From positions 434,001-498,000 of the forward strand of contig NC_008609.1 in assembly GCF_000015045.1 (NCBI RefSeq): 64,000 nt of DNA. Direction: 5' to 3'. Origin of the DNA: Pelobacter propionicus DSM 2379 (GTDB taxonomy: Bacteria; Desulfobacterota; Desulfuromonadia; Geobacterales; Pseudopelobacteraceae). Below the pieces are notes generated by a model. The model did no database searches, was not told the DNA's origin, and saw only the letters and a list, made by a program, of their open reading frames with translations. This document shows, one piece after another, positions 17,209 through 25,604 of the stretch. Position 1 is the first letter of the stretch; the number at the start of each line of letters is the position of its first letter. The position numbers and the translations under genes were made by a program.

Positions 17209-17242
17209 GTCTGGCCCGCACCATTCACGGTGCGGGCCAGAC
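17209..17242. terminator. Convergent-gene hairpin after the GGDEF gene
   Basis: A 14-bp perfect GC-rich stem (GTCTGGCCCGCACC / GGTGCGGGCCAGAC) with a 6-base loop between the converging GGDEF and rhlE genes. It has no T-run, so Rho-independent strength is uncertain. Confidence 0.6.
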
Positions 17243-17273
17243 GATGGGGTATGACGGGGAACTGCAGCTGGTG

Positions 17274-18638
17274 TTACAGGGTGCGACCGGACTGGTTCTC
17301 GGCCCGGCGGCTGCGGTACTCCACCACCGGCTGACGGGCAGGCTCACGTGAGGTGCGGCCTGGGGATGACTTGGCAGCGTTGTTCCAGGGTTTGCCCTGT
17401 GCTCCCGACGCCTTTCCCTTGAAACCGGTCTTTCCGTAGCGTCCGCCGCCGGGAGATTTTCTCTTCCCCGGTGCTCCCCCGCCGGACACACGCCGCAGTA
17501 CCGACAGCGGCGCAAGCCCTTCGATGTTCTGCTCAGGCAGCTTCTTGCCGATGAAGCGCTCGATGCGCTCCAGATAACTCAGCTCCGACGGAGATACGAA
17601 GGAGATGGCGATGCCGGAAGCTCCGGCCCGTCCGGTGCGGCCGATGCGGTGGACGTAATCCTCGGCAAAGCGGGGCAGGTCGAAGTTGATCACGTGGCTG
17701 ATGCCGTTTACGTCCAGTCCACGGGCAGCCACGTCGGTGGCCACCAGCAGGCGGATGGCGCCCTTGCGCATGCGCTCGATTGTCTTGTTGCGGGCGAACT
17801 GATTCATGTCGCCGTGCAGCGGCGCAGCCGGGTGCCCCTCGCGGCTCAGTTCGCGGGCCAGTTCATCGGCATCGCGTTTGGTGGCCGAGAAGATGATCGC
17901 CCTGGTCAGGCCCTTGTCGCTGACCAGATGGCGCAACAGCTCCTTTTTGTGGCCCAGGTTGTCGGCCACGTGCAGGCGCTGCTCGATCAGTTCGTGGGAT
18001 GATGTGCGCACTGCCAACTCGATCCGTTGCGGGTTGCGCAGCATTTTTTCCGCCAGCTTGAGAACGGTGGTACCCATGGTGGCGGTGAACATCAGGGTCT
18101 GGCGTTCTTGGGGAGCGGCGGAAACAATCTTTTCCATGTCTTCGCTGAAGCCCATGTCCAGCATGCGGTCGGCCTCGTCCAGCACCAGCATCTCCAGGCG
18201 GTTGAGGGCTATGCTTCCCCGCTCCAGGTGGTCCAGCAGACGTCCCGGCGTGGCGACGATCAGGTCCACCGGCGCGGAGAGCAGGCGCAACTGCTCCCGG
18301 TAGGGCATGCCCCCCAGGATGGAGCCGCAGCGCAGACGTGCTCCACGTCCGTAGCTGCGGGCTGCGTCAATGCACTGGCCGGCCAGTTCGCGGGTGGGGG
18401 TCAGAACGAGTACCCGCGGCCCCTTGCCGGGGACAGAGGAAGGGGTGCTGAGCCGCTGCAGCGCCGGCAGTACAAAGGCGGCGGTCTTGCCGGTGCCGGT
18501 CTGGGCCGTGGCGATCAGGTCGCTGCCGGTCATGACCACCGGAATGGCCTGCTGCTGGATCGGGGTCGGGGTGGTGTAGCCGCAGGCGGTCACCGCCTTG
18601 AGGATGGCAGGGGTGAGGTTGAGCTCTTCAAACGTCAT
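17274..18638 (-). CDS. rhlE: DEAD-box RNA helicase RhlE
   Basis: ATP-dependent RNA helicase for RNA remodelling and ribosome assembly. It starts MTFEELNLTPAILKAV; the frame stays open upstream but an AGAAGGAA site precedes ATG 18638. Motifs in order: Q motif TPTPIQQQAIP, Walker A AQTGTGKTAAF, PTRELAGQ, TPGRLLDHL, VLDEADRMLDMGF, TATM, IIFSATKRDADELARELS, VATDVAARGLD and HRIGRTGRAG. The last ~80 residues are basic and Gly/Ser/Arg-rich (RKSPGGGRYGKTGFKGK), an RNA-binding tail as in RhlE-type proteins. Length is 454. It has a long leader region, described separately. Confidence 0.93.
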   Translation of the reverse strand: MTFEELNLTPAILKAVTACGYTTPTPIQQQAIPVVMTGSDLIATAQTGTGKTAAFVLPALQRLSTPSSVPGKGPRVLVLTPTRELAGQCIDAARSYGRGARLRCGSILGGMPYREQLRLLSAPVDLIVATPGRLLDHLERGSIALNRLEMLVLDEADRMLDMGFSEDMEKIVSAAPQERQTLMFTATMGTTVLKLAEKMLRNPQRIELAVRTSSHELIEQRLHVADNLGHKKELLRHLVSDKGLTRAIIFSATKRDADELARELSREGHPAAPLHGDMNQFARNKTIERMRKGAIRLLVATDVAARGLDVNGISHVINFDLPRFAEDYVHRIGRTGRAGASGIAISFVSPSELSYLERIERFIGKKLPEQNIEGLAPLSVLRRVSGGGAPGKRKSPGGGRYGKTGFKGKASGAQGKPWNNAAKSSPGRTSREPARQPVVEYRSRRAENQSGRTL

Positions 18639-19144
18639 GCATGTTCCTTCTGTGTGGGTGGTGTCATTGCGAAAGCGCACGCGGGCCGTGGGATCAACCG
18701 GATGATCCGCAGGACAGGGACGGCAGTGCCGCGTGTGCAAGGCTGTGCAACACCGGATGACATTTGAGGCGCTATGCCGTGAATGCCGGGACTCCGGTGA
18801 ACAATCTTCGCCTGCCAAACGTACTGCCAAGTTCAATAAAAGAGGGATTGAATCAGGGGATCGGTAAGCGATGATACGGGAAGAGCAACGGACACCGTGC
18901 CGTTGCTCTGTGTGACAGTCCACTTGGTAAGATAGAGGCGTTTGCCGGCAAACGCAAGCATTTCTTTTGCAAAGCCTGACTTTTCTGCCGGGATGTGGCT
19001 GTTTATGGCCGGATTGGGCGTAATTGGCGGATAAAATAACTGTTGTGCTTTGTGCCCGAAACCCGTAAAGTTCGAGGCGGTTTATGCCGCTCTTCTCCAT
19101 TGCGGAGCGGACTTATGGCTGTATGACGAAAGGAAATCATAGGT
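18639..19144. other. 506-bp divergent intergenic region between rhlE and mtnP
   Basis: No convincing gene is seen. It contains an 18-bp perfect palindrome GCGTTTGCCGGCAAACGC (18938-18955) and a hairpin AGAGCAACGG / CCGTTGCTCT (about 18882-18909). It must hold the promoters of both divergent genes. The minus-strand frame of rhlE stays open through it, but the composition there does not resemble the protein family. An AAAGGAAATC ribosome site serves mtnP. Confidence 0.5.
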
Positions 19145-20008
19145 ATGGCTATGGATGCGGTCGGCGTCATCGGAGGGAGCGGGCTGTACGAGATGGAAGG
19201 GCTTGAGGATGTGGCGCGGGTCAGGCTGGAGACCCCCTTTGGCGCCCCCTCCGACGAATATGTGACCGGTATGCTGGGCGGTGTGCCCATGGTGTTTCTG
19301 CCGCGCCATGGTCGCGGACACCGTCTGCTCCCCTCGGAAGTCAACTATTGCGCCAACATCCATGGCATGAAGCAGCTGGGGGTGGGACGGATCATCTCGG
19401 TTTCTGCCGTGGGCAGCCTGAAGGAATCCATCGAACCGGGGCACATCGTTATTCCGGACCAGTTCGTTGATCGCACCAAGGGGGTGCGCCGGGACAGCTT
19501 TTTCGGCGACGGGTTGGTGGCTCATGCCGGTTTTGCCGATCCGGTCTGCCACGAGCTCTCGGTCCTGCTGTACCGGGCGGCGCTCACCGCCGGCGCCACC
19601 GTCCACAGGGGCGGGACCTACGTCTGCATGGAGGGGCCGGCCTTCTCCACCCGTGCCGAGTCGTTCATGTATCGCTCCCTTGATGCGTCGGTGATCGGCA
19701 TGACCAACCTGACCGAAGCCAAGCTGGCCAGGGAGGCCGAGATCTGCTACGGCATCATCGCCCTGTCCACCGATTACGACTGCTGGCACGAGACCCACGA
19801 CGACGTGACGGTGGAGGCGATCCTGGAGATCATTCGCCGCAACGTGGCCATGGCCAAGAGCATCATCCGTCAGGCCGTGACGGAGATCCGCGCCGTGAGG
19901 AACTGTGCCTGCGCAACCGCCATGCAGTACGCCGTACTGACCGACAGAAGCGTCATACCGGCGGAGACGAGGCGCAAGCTTGACCTGATCGTCGGCAAGT
20001 ATCTGTAG
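19145..20008 (+). CDS. mtnP: S-methyl-5'-thioadenosine phosphorylase family protein
   Basis: Purine nucleoside phosphorylase family enzyme (PNP/MTAP class 2) that splits methylthioadenosine with phosphate into adenine and methylthioribose-1-phosphate. It shows VIGGSGLYEM at the N-terminus, FLPRHGRGHRLLPSEVNYCA, ISVSAVGSLKESIEPG, PDQFVDRT, TYVCMEGPAFSTRAES, IGMTNLTEAKLAREAEICY and TDYDCWHE. The adenine-site Asp in STDYDCW favours MTAP over the inosine-specific form, but exact substrate choice is not certain. Length 287 is normal. A PfkB-type kinase gene follows after 31 bases on the same strand. Confidence 0.88.
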   Translation: MAMDAVGVIGGSGLYEMEGLEDVARVRLETPFGAPSDEYVTGMLGGVPMVFLPRHGRGHRLLPSEVNYCANIHGMKQLGVGRIISVSAVGSLKESIEPGHIVIPDQFVDRTKGVRRDSFFGDGLVAHAGFADPVCHELSVLLYRAALTAGATVHRGGTYVCMEGPAFSTRAESFMYRSLDASVIGMTNLTEAKLAREAEICYGIIALSTDYDCWHETHDDVTVEAILEIIRRNVAMAKSIIRQAVTEIRAVRNCACATAMQYAVLTDRSVIPAETRRKLDLIVGKYL

Positions 20009-20039
20009 TACCTAATCACCTGACAGGAGAGGAGTATTC

Positions 20040-20957
20040 ATGGGCATCGTTGTCGTCGGTACCGTGGCTTTTGACACGGTGGAAACCCCCTTTGGCAGGG
20101 GAGAGCATGTGCTGGGCGGGTCTGCTACCTATTTTTCCACCGCAGCCAGTTTTTTCAGCGATGTCTCGCTGGTGGCGGTGGTGGGCGAGGATTTTCCCGA
20201 GGAGCATGTGAGTTTTCTCCAGTCGCGCTCCATCGATACCGCCGGTCTGCAGCGCATTCCGGGCAAGACATTCCAGTGGAGCGGGAAGTACGGCTATGAC
20301 CTGAACGAAGCCCAGACCCTGGACACCCAGTTGAACGTGCTGATGGAGTTCCGTCCCGATCTGCCCGAAAGCTACCGCGACGCTGAGTACCTCTTCCTGG
20401 CCAATATCGATCCCGAGTTGCAGATGCAGGTGCTGGAGCAGGTGCGTTCCCCCCGGCTAGTGGCCTGCGATACCATGAACTTCTGGATATCCTCCAAGCC
20501 CGAGGCGCTGACGGAGGTGCTGCGCAAGGTGGATATCGTGGTCATCAACGAGGCAGAGGCGCGTCAGTTCACCTCGGAGGCAAACCTGGTCAAGGCGGCC
20601 CGCGCCATCATCTCCCTGGGGTGCAAACGTCTGGTAGTCAAGCGCGGAGAGTACGGCGTGCTGATGTTTACCGCCGATTCGGTTTTTGCCGCCCCGGCCT
20701 ACCCCCTGGAGGAAGTTTTCGACCCCACCGGCGCTGGCGACACCTTTGCCGGCGGCTTCATGGGGTACCTGGCCAATACCGGTGACCTGAGCGATGCCGG
20801 AATCCGCCAGGCGATCGTTTTCGGAAGCGTGATGGCGTCGTTCAACGTGGAGGACTTCAGTCTTGAGCGCATGAAGCGCCTGGAGTTTTGCGAGATCGAA
20901 TCCCGCTTCAAGAGTTTCAAGGCATTAACCAGCTTCCGCGACATCGCGTCCCTGTAG
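20040..20957 (+). CDS. PfkB family sugar kinase
   Basis: A 305-residue ribokinase-fold kinase. The N-terminal part has the GGSATYFSTAASFF substrate lid region, and the C-terminal anion hole with catalytic Asp reads DPTGAGDTFAGGFMGYL. The phosphoryl acceptor is not clear; it could be a nucleoside or ribose derivative. It is very close to mtnP (31 bases) with its own AGGAGAGGAG ribosome site, so a role in nucleoside or methylthioribose salvage is possible but only inferred from position. Confidence 0.82.
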   Translation: MGIVVVGTVAFDTVETPFGRGEHVLGGSATYFSTAASFFSDVSLVAVVGEDFPEEHVSFLQSRSIDTAGLQRIPGKTFQWSGKYGYDLNEAQTLDTQLNVLMEFRPDLPESYRDAEYLFLANIDPELQMQVLEQVRSPRLVACDTMNFWISSKPEALTEVLRKVDIVVINEAEARQFTSEANLVKAARAIISLGCKRLVVKRGEYGVLMFTADSVFAAPAYPLEEVFDPTGAGDTFAGGFMGYLANTGDLSDAGIRQAIVFGSVMASFNVEDFSLERMKRLEFCEIESRFKSFKALTSFRDIASL

Positions 20958-21049
20958 CCCTAACTCCTGTGGTTCATTGACAATGAAGGCTGGATTTGAT
21001 AGCGTTCGCCCGTTACGCAGAGAGGGTACTTCAACCAGATCGGCCCAGT

Positions 21050-21814
21050 ATGAGATTACGTCTCCGCCATATTACGCTCCTGCTTGTTGCTCTCTTTGCC
21101 GTGGCCGGGTGCGTCAGCACTCGTAACCCCTGGCAAACCGAGAGTAACCTCGGCTCCTATCACTACCAGATGGGATTGTCCTATCTGGGGGAGCGCAACT
21201 ACACCGGCGCGCTGGTGGAGTTGACCGAAGCGGCTAAACTCGAACCGGACAATCCCGAGGTGCTCTACAACCTGGGAATCGCCTACATGGGAAAACGGCG
21301 ACCCGATCTCGCCGAACCCCGCTTTCTCAGGGCGATCACCCTCAAGCCGAACTATTCCACGGCACGCAATGACCTGGGGGTGGCCTACCTGGAGCTCAAG
21401 CGCTGGGACAACGCCATTCAGCAGTTCAAGATCGTCAAGGATGATCTCTTTTTCGAATTCACCGAAAACGCGGCCATAAACTTGGCACTGGCCTATCTGG
21501 GCAAGGGTGATTATCCCCGCTCCCTGGCTGAATTGAACGCCATTCTGCGCGGCAATCCCCGCAGGCTTGAGGCCCGCCTTTCCCTGGGACGGGTCTATTT
21601 CGCCATGGATCGCCCCGAGCAGGCCATTGCCGAATATCAGCGGGTGATAGATATCTACCAGGACTATGGAGATGCCCACTACCACCTGGGGCTGGCCTAT
21701 CTGAAAGTGCAGAATATTCCCGCGGCACGAAACGCCTTCCGTGAAGTCATCCGTATCAAGCCGAACACTGAGTTGGGGCGTTCGGCCATGGGGTACCTGG
21801 AACTGCTGAAGTAA
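21050..21814 (+). CDS. TPR-repeat lipoprotein, PilW/PilF-like
   Basis: I chose ATG 21050 because it starts a lipoprotein signal, MRLRLRHITLL followed by the lipobox LFAVAGC; a TTG 18 codons upstream would bury it. The mature part is about six TPR repeats (HYQMGLSYLGERNYTGALVE, EVLYNLGIAYMGKRRPDLAE, STARNDLGVAYLELKRWDNA, DAHYHLGLAYLKVQNIPAAR). This matches PilW/PilF pilotins, outer-membrane lipoproteins that help assemble the type IV pilus secretin. No other pilus genes are in view, so a general TPR lipoprotein is possible. It is followed 11 bases later by a RodZ-like gene, a common pairing. Confidence 0.82.
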   Translation: MRLRLRHITLLLVALFAVAGCVSTRNPWQTESNLGSYHYQMGLSYLGERNYTGALVELTEAAKLEPDNPEVLYNLGIAYMGKRRPDLAEPRFLRAITLKPNYSTARNDLGVAYLELKRWDNAIQQFKIVKDDLFFEFTENAAINLALAYLGKGDYPRSLAELNAILRGNPRRLEARLSLGRVYFAMDRPEQAIAEYQRVIDIYQDYGDAHYHLGLAYLKVQNIPAARNAFREVIRIKPNTELGRSAMGYLELLK

Positions 21815-21825
21815 GTGAGGCTTGC

Positions 21826-22695
21826 GTGTCCGACAGAGAGACCAACAACGCCGATCACGGTGCAAGTACACCCGGAACGATCCTCAGGAGATGCCGCGAA
21901 TTCCGCGGCGCTTCCATCCAGGACGCTGCGGGAGCGACCAAGATTGCCGAGCATCATCTCAGGGCGCTGGAACAGGACCGCTTCACCGAGTTTGCCAACC
22001 CGGCATATCTGAAAGGTTTTTTGCGCATCTATTCCGACTATCTGGGCCTCAGTCCGGACGACATGATCCGTTTGTGCGAGCGGCAGCATGTGCCGCCAGG
22101 AGAGGGCGGCGACGGCCGGCCGGAGAAAAAACGGTCGTTCAGGAGCGTGAGACGTTCCTTTCCCTGGAAGAAGCTGTTTCTGCCGGCCGTTCTGCTGCTG
22201 ATGATGATCGTCACTTCGGTCCTCCTCGACCATTCCCCTCTTCCCCGGCGTCATCTTCCTCGTCCCCTGCCTCTGCCGACTGCCGTTCCCGTGGCGGCGA
22301 TCCAGCCGGCGCTCTCCAGTTCGGCAACCGTTGCGCTTACCGAGGAGGCAGAACCGGTGGTCGAAGCCGAACAACCCCAGAGTCATGACGAGGCTCAGGC
22401 AGAGAAGGGTGCTCACCCCGATGCGGCGGCTGAAGTCTCCCGGGGCGTAGTGGTGCGCCTGAGGGTCATTCATAACGCTTCCCTGGCCGTTACCATGGAC
22501 GGCACCACATCCCAGCACTACGAGCTGACCAGTGGCGATACCTTTGAGTGGAAAGCCGACCGGACCATTGCCCTGGAGCTGTCCAACGCCGGCAGCGCGG
22601 TCGTTGAGTTGAACGGCAGATCACTCGGTTCCCTGGGCGCGAACGGTGCCCCGGTATACGTGCTGCTGGACGCCAACGGCATCAGGCAGCAGTAG
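21826..22695 (+). CDS. RodZ-like helix-turn-helix membrane protein
   Basis: The N-terminal HTH_25 domain reads TPGTILRRCREFRGASIQDA and FANPAYLKGFLRIYSDYLGL. A basic linker and a membrane segment (LFLPAVLLLMMIVTSVLL, about residues 117-134) follow, then a low-complexity Pro/Ala/Glu region and a DUF4115 domain (VVRLRVIHNASLAVTMDG, GDTFEWKADRTIALELSNAG, ALGANGAPVYV-like). This architecture is that of RodZ, which anchors MreB to the inner membrane and supports rod shape. It starts at GTG 21826. 289 residues is normal. Confidence 0.85.
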   Translation: MSDRETNNADHGASTPGTILRRCREFRGASIQDAAGATKIAEHHLRALEQDRFTEFANPAYLKGFLRIYSDYLGLSPDDMIRLCERQHVPPGEGGDGRPEKKRSFRSVRRSFPWKKLFLPAVLLLMMIVTSVLLDHSPLPRRHLPRPLPLPTAVPVAAIQPALSSSATVALTEEAEPVVEAEQPQSHDEAQAEKGAHPDAAAEVSRGVVVRLRVIHNASLAVTMDGTTSQHYELTSGDTFEWKADRTIALELSNAGSAVVELNGRSLGSLGANGAPVYVLLDANGIRQQ

Positions 22696-22848
22696 GCATC
22701 AGCTGCTCTCCATGGCGGGGCGTAAAGCGATGTGCTCGCCGCCCCCCTGAAGTTCCCCTGTGCCCCCTCTCCGCTCTCATGCCCCGGTTTATCAAAAATA
22801 GGCAGTAAAATCATACGTGTTAAGATCTGTAAAAATTGGCGGGTGGTC

Positions 22849-22876
22849 TTGACAGCTGCCGGCCAGGTGCTAGACT
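22849..22876 (+). promoter_or_regulatory. Sigma-70 promoter for the receiver/USP cluster
   Basis: TTGACA (22849-22854), 16 bases, TAGACT (22871-22876). The -10 also begins a 6-bp inverted repeat TAGACT / AGTCTA (22871-22891) that could be an operator over the start site. Confidence 0.75.
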
Positions 22877-22908
22877 CGTATCCATAGTCTAATGTGGGGG
22901 AGTGCGTC

Positions 22909-23283
22909 GTGGCAGAACAGAAGAAACGCATACTGGTCGTTGATGATGAGGAAAACGCCCGTATTGCCTTGTCGAAGATTCTTACCCGGGAGGGGTACGA
23001 AGTGGCATCAGCTGGCAACGGCCAGGAGGCGCTTACCTATCTGCGCGCCAGGGACGTGGAACTGGTCATCACCGATATCAACATGCCGGAGATGAACGGC
23101 ATGGCATTTCTGCGCGAACTGAACAAGATCCGTCCTGCCAGCAATGTCATCATGATCACCGCTTACGGCGAGGTTGAATCCTATATCGAGGCCATGAATC
23201 TGGGCGCCTTTGAATACATTAACAAGCCGGTCAAGATCGATGAGCTTAAAAGAATCATCGCCAAGGTTTTCAAGAAGGGCTGA
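22909..23283 (+). CDS. Single-domain response regulator
   Basis: A 124-residue stand-alone receiver. The acidic pocket is in LVVDDEEN, the phosphoacceptor Asp in VITDINMPEMNG, the switch Thr in MITAYGEVE, and the conserved Lys in NKPVKIDELK. There is no output domain. I chose GTG 22909 because GGGGGAG ends 6 bases upstream; a GTG at 22894 lies too close to the promoter. It heads a co-directional cluster with a USP, a histidine kinase and another receiver, so phosphotransfer with that kinase is plausible. Confidence 0.88.
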   Translation: MAEQKKRILVVDDEENARIALSKILTREGYEVASAGNGQEALTYLRARDVELVITDINMPEMNGMAFLRELNKIRPASNVIMITAYGEVESYIEAMNLGAFEYINKPVKIDELKRIIAKVFKKG

Positions 23284-23303
23284 TTGTTTTCACAAGGAGG
23301 TGC

Positions 23304-23762
23304 ATGATGAAACCGTTCGAACGGATCTTGATCGCCATCGATTTTTCGGAGAATTCCACCTATGCCTTTGACTGCGCCCTGATGCTTGCTAGGCAGTTCA
23401 ATGCCCGGCTTACGGTCATGCACGTGATCAACGAGCCGATCGACCTGCGCGGTTTCTATGTGCCGCACATCTCCTTCGAGCAACTTGAAAAGGAGATCGA
23501 GGCGGGCGCGGCCGAGATGATGGAGACATTCTGCCGGGAAAAATTGAGCGATTACAAAAATTTCGAGACCAGTGTCGTTACCGGCATTCCCTACGAAGAG
23601 ATCATCCGCAAGGCACAGGAAATCGACGCCTCCCTGATCGTTGTCGGCACCCACGGCCGTACCGGCCTTGACCGTATCATTTTCGGCAGTACCGCAGCAC
23701 GTGTCGTACGCAGTTCTCCCCATCCTGTGCTCAGTATCCGCCTGCCGGCGGAATCCAGCTAG
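23304..23762 (+). CDS. Universal stress protein, UspA family
   Basis: A 152-residue single Usp domain. It begins PFERILIAIDFSENSTYAFD and ends with the ATP-binding loop GTHGRTGLDRIIFGSTA (G-x2-G-x9-G-S/T), so ATP binding is expected. AAGGAGG lies before two consecutive ATGs; spacing suits the second (23307) slightly better, changing one residue only. It lies between a receiver and a sensor kinase, suggesting a stress-response signalling cluster. Confidence 0.9.
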   Translation: MMKPFERILIAIDFSENSTYAFDCALMLARQFNARLTVMHVINEPIDLRGFYVPHISFEQLEKEIEAGAAEMMETFCREKLSDYKNFETSVVTGIPYEEIIRKAQEIDASLIVVGTHGRTGLDRIIFGSTAARVVRSSPHPVLSIRLPAESS

Positions 23763-23769
23763 CCCGACC

Positions 23770-25008
23770 ATGCGCCGTACTGAGCGGCCATGGCTCCCCA
23801 TGGACCAGATCATGTCTCCCGAAACCAAAGCAGCCATCGTTGTCATTGATGGCGATGGCACTGCTGGCGAGAGGATTGCAGCGATCCTCTCGCGCCAGCG
23901 CTATCGCGTGTACGTCGCCGGATCCGTCACTGAGGGGATCGGGCTGATCGGCGATAGCAGGGCTGAGCTTGCCCTGATCGATTGCCAGGCCGTCGACGCC
24001 GAGTTGTGCACGGTTCTGGGGGAGATCGGATCTCGTTTCCCCTCCACCTACCTGATCGTTTCCTCCCCCCGATGCCAGCTGAAGAGAGCGGCCCAGCTGG
24101 CAGGGGAGTTGAGCGTGGAGTGGTTCTCCAAGCCGATCACCAGCGCTGATCTTATTGGGCGCCTGGACTCATTACTGCGTATCCGTGAGCTGGAATTGGG
24201 CAACAGGAGGCTCCAACTCGAACAGGAGCTGCTGCTGCTCCAGCTGGAAACCTGCCAGCAGGACTTCCACCAGCTGATCAGGGAAAAGACCGAGTCGCTG
24301 CAGAAGGCTCATTCCGAGATTGCCCAGACTGAAAAGCTGGCCGCCATGGGGTACCTGGCCGCCGGTATGGCCCACGATATCCGCAACCCGCTCAATTCCA
24401 TATCGCTCTTCACCCAGCTCATGCGCCAGAACAGCATCGACCCGGATCAGGAAGAATACTTGGGCAAGATCATCAAGGAGATTGAGAGAATCGATGCCAT
24501 CATCCGCAAGCTGCTGAATATGTCCTCGCGTTCGCGTAACGTTACGTCGGATGTGCGCATCGATCGGGTCATCGATACCGCCCTGGAGGTCTTCGCCCCG
24601 CAGATCGAGACCGGAAAAATCCGTCTGGAGCGACGCTATGAGCTGACTCCACCCCCCATCAAGGCGGATGCGGCCGAACTGGAGCAAGTATTCACCAACC
24701 TGTTCCTGAACGCCCTGGACGAGATGCCCGGTGGCGGGCGCCTGGGAGTTGGCATCGCCGTGGAAGAGGATATGGTTGTGGTCAGGGTTGAGGATAGCGG
24801 CAAGGGCATACCTGAGCATGCCCTGCCCAGGATCTTCGACCCGTTTTTTACCACCAAGCCCCGCGGTACCGGCGTTGGACTGCCGGTGGTCAAGCGCATC
24901 GCCCGCCTGTGCGGCGGGAGCGTCAGGGTTGAGCGCTCCAGTCGGGAGGGGACCGTTGTCCGGCTGGAATTTCCGGTATGCAGGGAGGAGGCGCTTCGTT
25001 CAAGCTGA
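23770..25008 (+). CDS. Histidine kinase with N-terminal receiver-like domain
   Basis: A soluble protein of about 412 residues. Residues ~15-135 form a receiver-like domain (AAIVVIDGDGTAGERIAAIL, ALIDCQAVDAELC, WFSKPITSADLI). A Leu/Gln-rich coiled coil follows (LQLEQELLLLQLETCQQDFH), then HisKA with AAGMAHDIRNPLNSISLF and HATPase_c with NLFLNALDEMPGGG, VEDSGKGIP and FFTTKPRGTGVGLPVVKRI. The start is uncertain: ATGs at 23770, 23800 and 23812 lack a strong ribosome site. It probably signals to one of the two flanking stand-alone receivers. Confidence 0.85.
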   Translation: MRRTERPWLPMDQIMSPETKAAIVVIDGDGTAGERIAAILSRQRYRVYVAGSVTEGIGLIGDSRAELALIDCQAVDAELCTVLGEIGSRFPSTYLIVSSPRCQLKRAAQLAGELSVEWFSKPITSADLIGRLDSLLRIRELELGNRRLQLEQELLLLQLETCQQDFHQLIREKTESLQKAHSEIAQTEKLAAMGYLAAGMAHDIRNPLNSISLFTQLMRQNSIDPDQEEYLGKIIKEIERIDAIIRKLLNMSSRSRNVTSDVRIDRVIDTALEVFAPQIETGKIRLERRYELTPPPIKADAAELEQVFTNLFLNALDEMPGGGRLGVGIAVEEDMVVVRVEDSGKGIPEHALPRIFDPFFTTKPRGTGVGLPVVKRIARLCGGSVRVERSSREGTVVRLEFPVCREEALRSS

Positions 25009-25202
25009 TTCCCCTTTCCCGTGGTTTTCCTCATCTGGCCGCTTTCCCACCCTTCCGCGTATCCCTGCCCTCGGTGCTCTCCGTTGTCCCTGATGGCGGT
25101 TTTGCGCCGAAAGGGGAGTAGCCGTCTTCAGGGCGTCATTCAATCGTTTCTTTTCCCTCGCAGCTGTTGTAGTATCGTCCCATTTCCGCCGACGGAAATG
25201 CC

Positions 25203-25601
25203 ATGAACGAAACGCGCAAAAAAATACTGATCATCGACGATGAGCCCTTTTTCCTCAAGCTGCTTGGCGATGCCTTCTCAGAGAGAGGCTTCACGGTACT
25301 TACGGCCAATGACGGCAGGGAAGGGGTGAGGACGTTTCTTGAACAATCGCCCGACGCAGTCCTGTCCGATCTGGTCATGCCCCGCATGGGCGGGGTATCG
25401 ACCTGCATGGAGATCAGCCGGCTGGCGGGTGATTCCTCGCCGGTGATTGCCATGCTCACCTCCATGTTCAAGGAAGAGCCCCATGAACATGAACCCCCCG
25501 AGATGGGGGCCAGGGTGCATATCCCCAAATCGATGGCTCCCCAGGATATCGTCATCCTCGTGGAACAGCTCCTGAAGAGGGATGCACGCCAGCCGGACTG
25601 A
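25203..25601 (+). CDS. Single-domain response regulator
   Basis: A 132-residue receiver: KKILIIDDEPFFLKLL acidic pocket, phosphoacceptor Asp in VLSDLVMPRMGG, and Lys in HIPKSMAPQD. The usual switch region reads IAMLTSMFKEEPHEHEPPEM, longer and more acidic than normal. There is no output domain. It lies 194 bases after the kinase gene and 3 bases before the flavoprotein gene. Confidence 0.85.
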   Translation: MNETRKKILIIDDEPFFLKLLGDAFSERGFTVLTANDGREGVRTFLEQSPDAVLSDLVMPRMGGVSTCMEISRLAGDSSPVIAMLTSMFKEEPHEHEPPEMGARVHIPKSMAPQDIVILVEQLLKRDARQPD

Positions 25602-25604
25602 CCA

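Noticed and set aside
18639-19100. N-terminal extension of rhlE
   Set aside because: The extension has no helicase similarity and a good ribosome site precedes ATG 18638.
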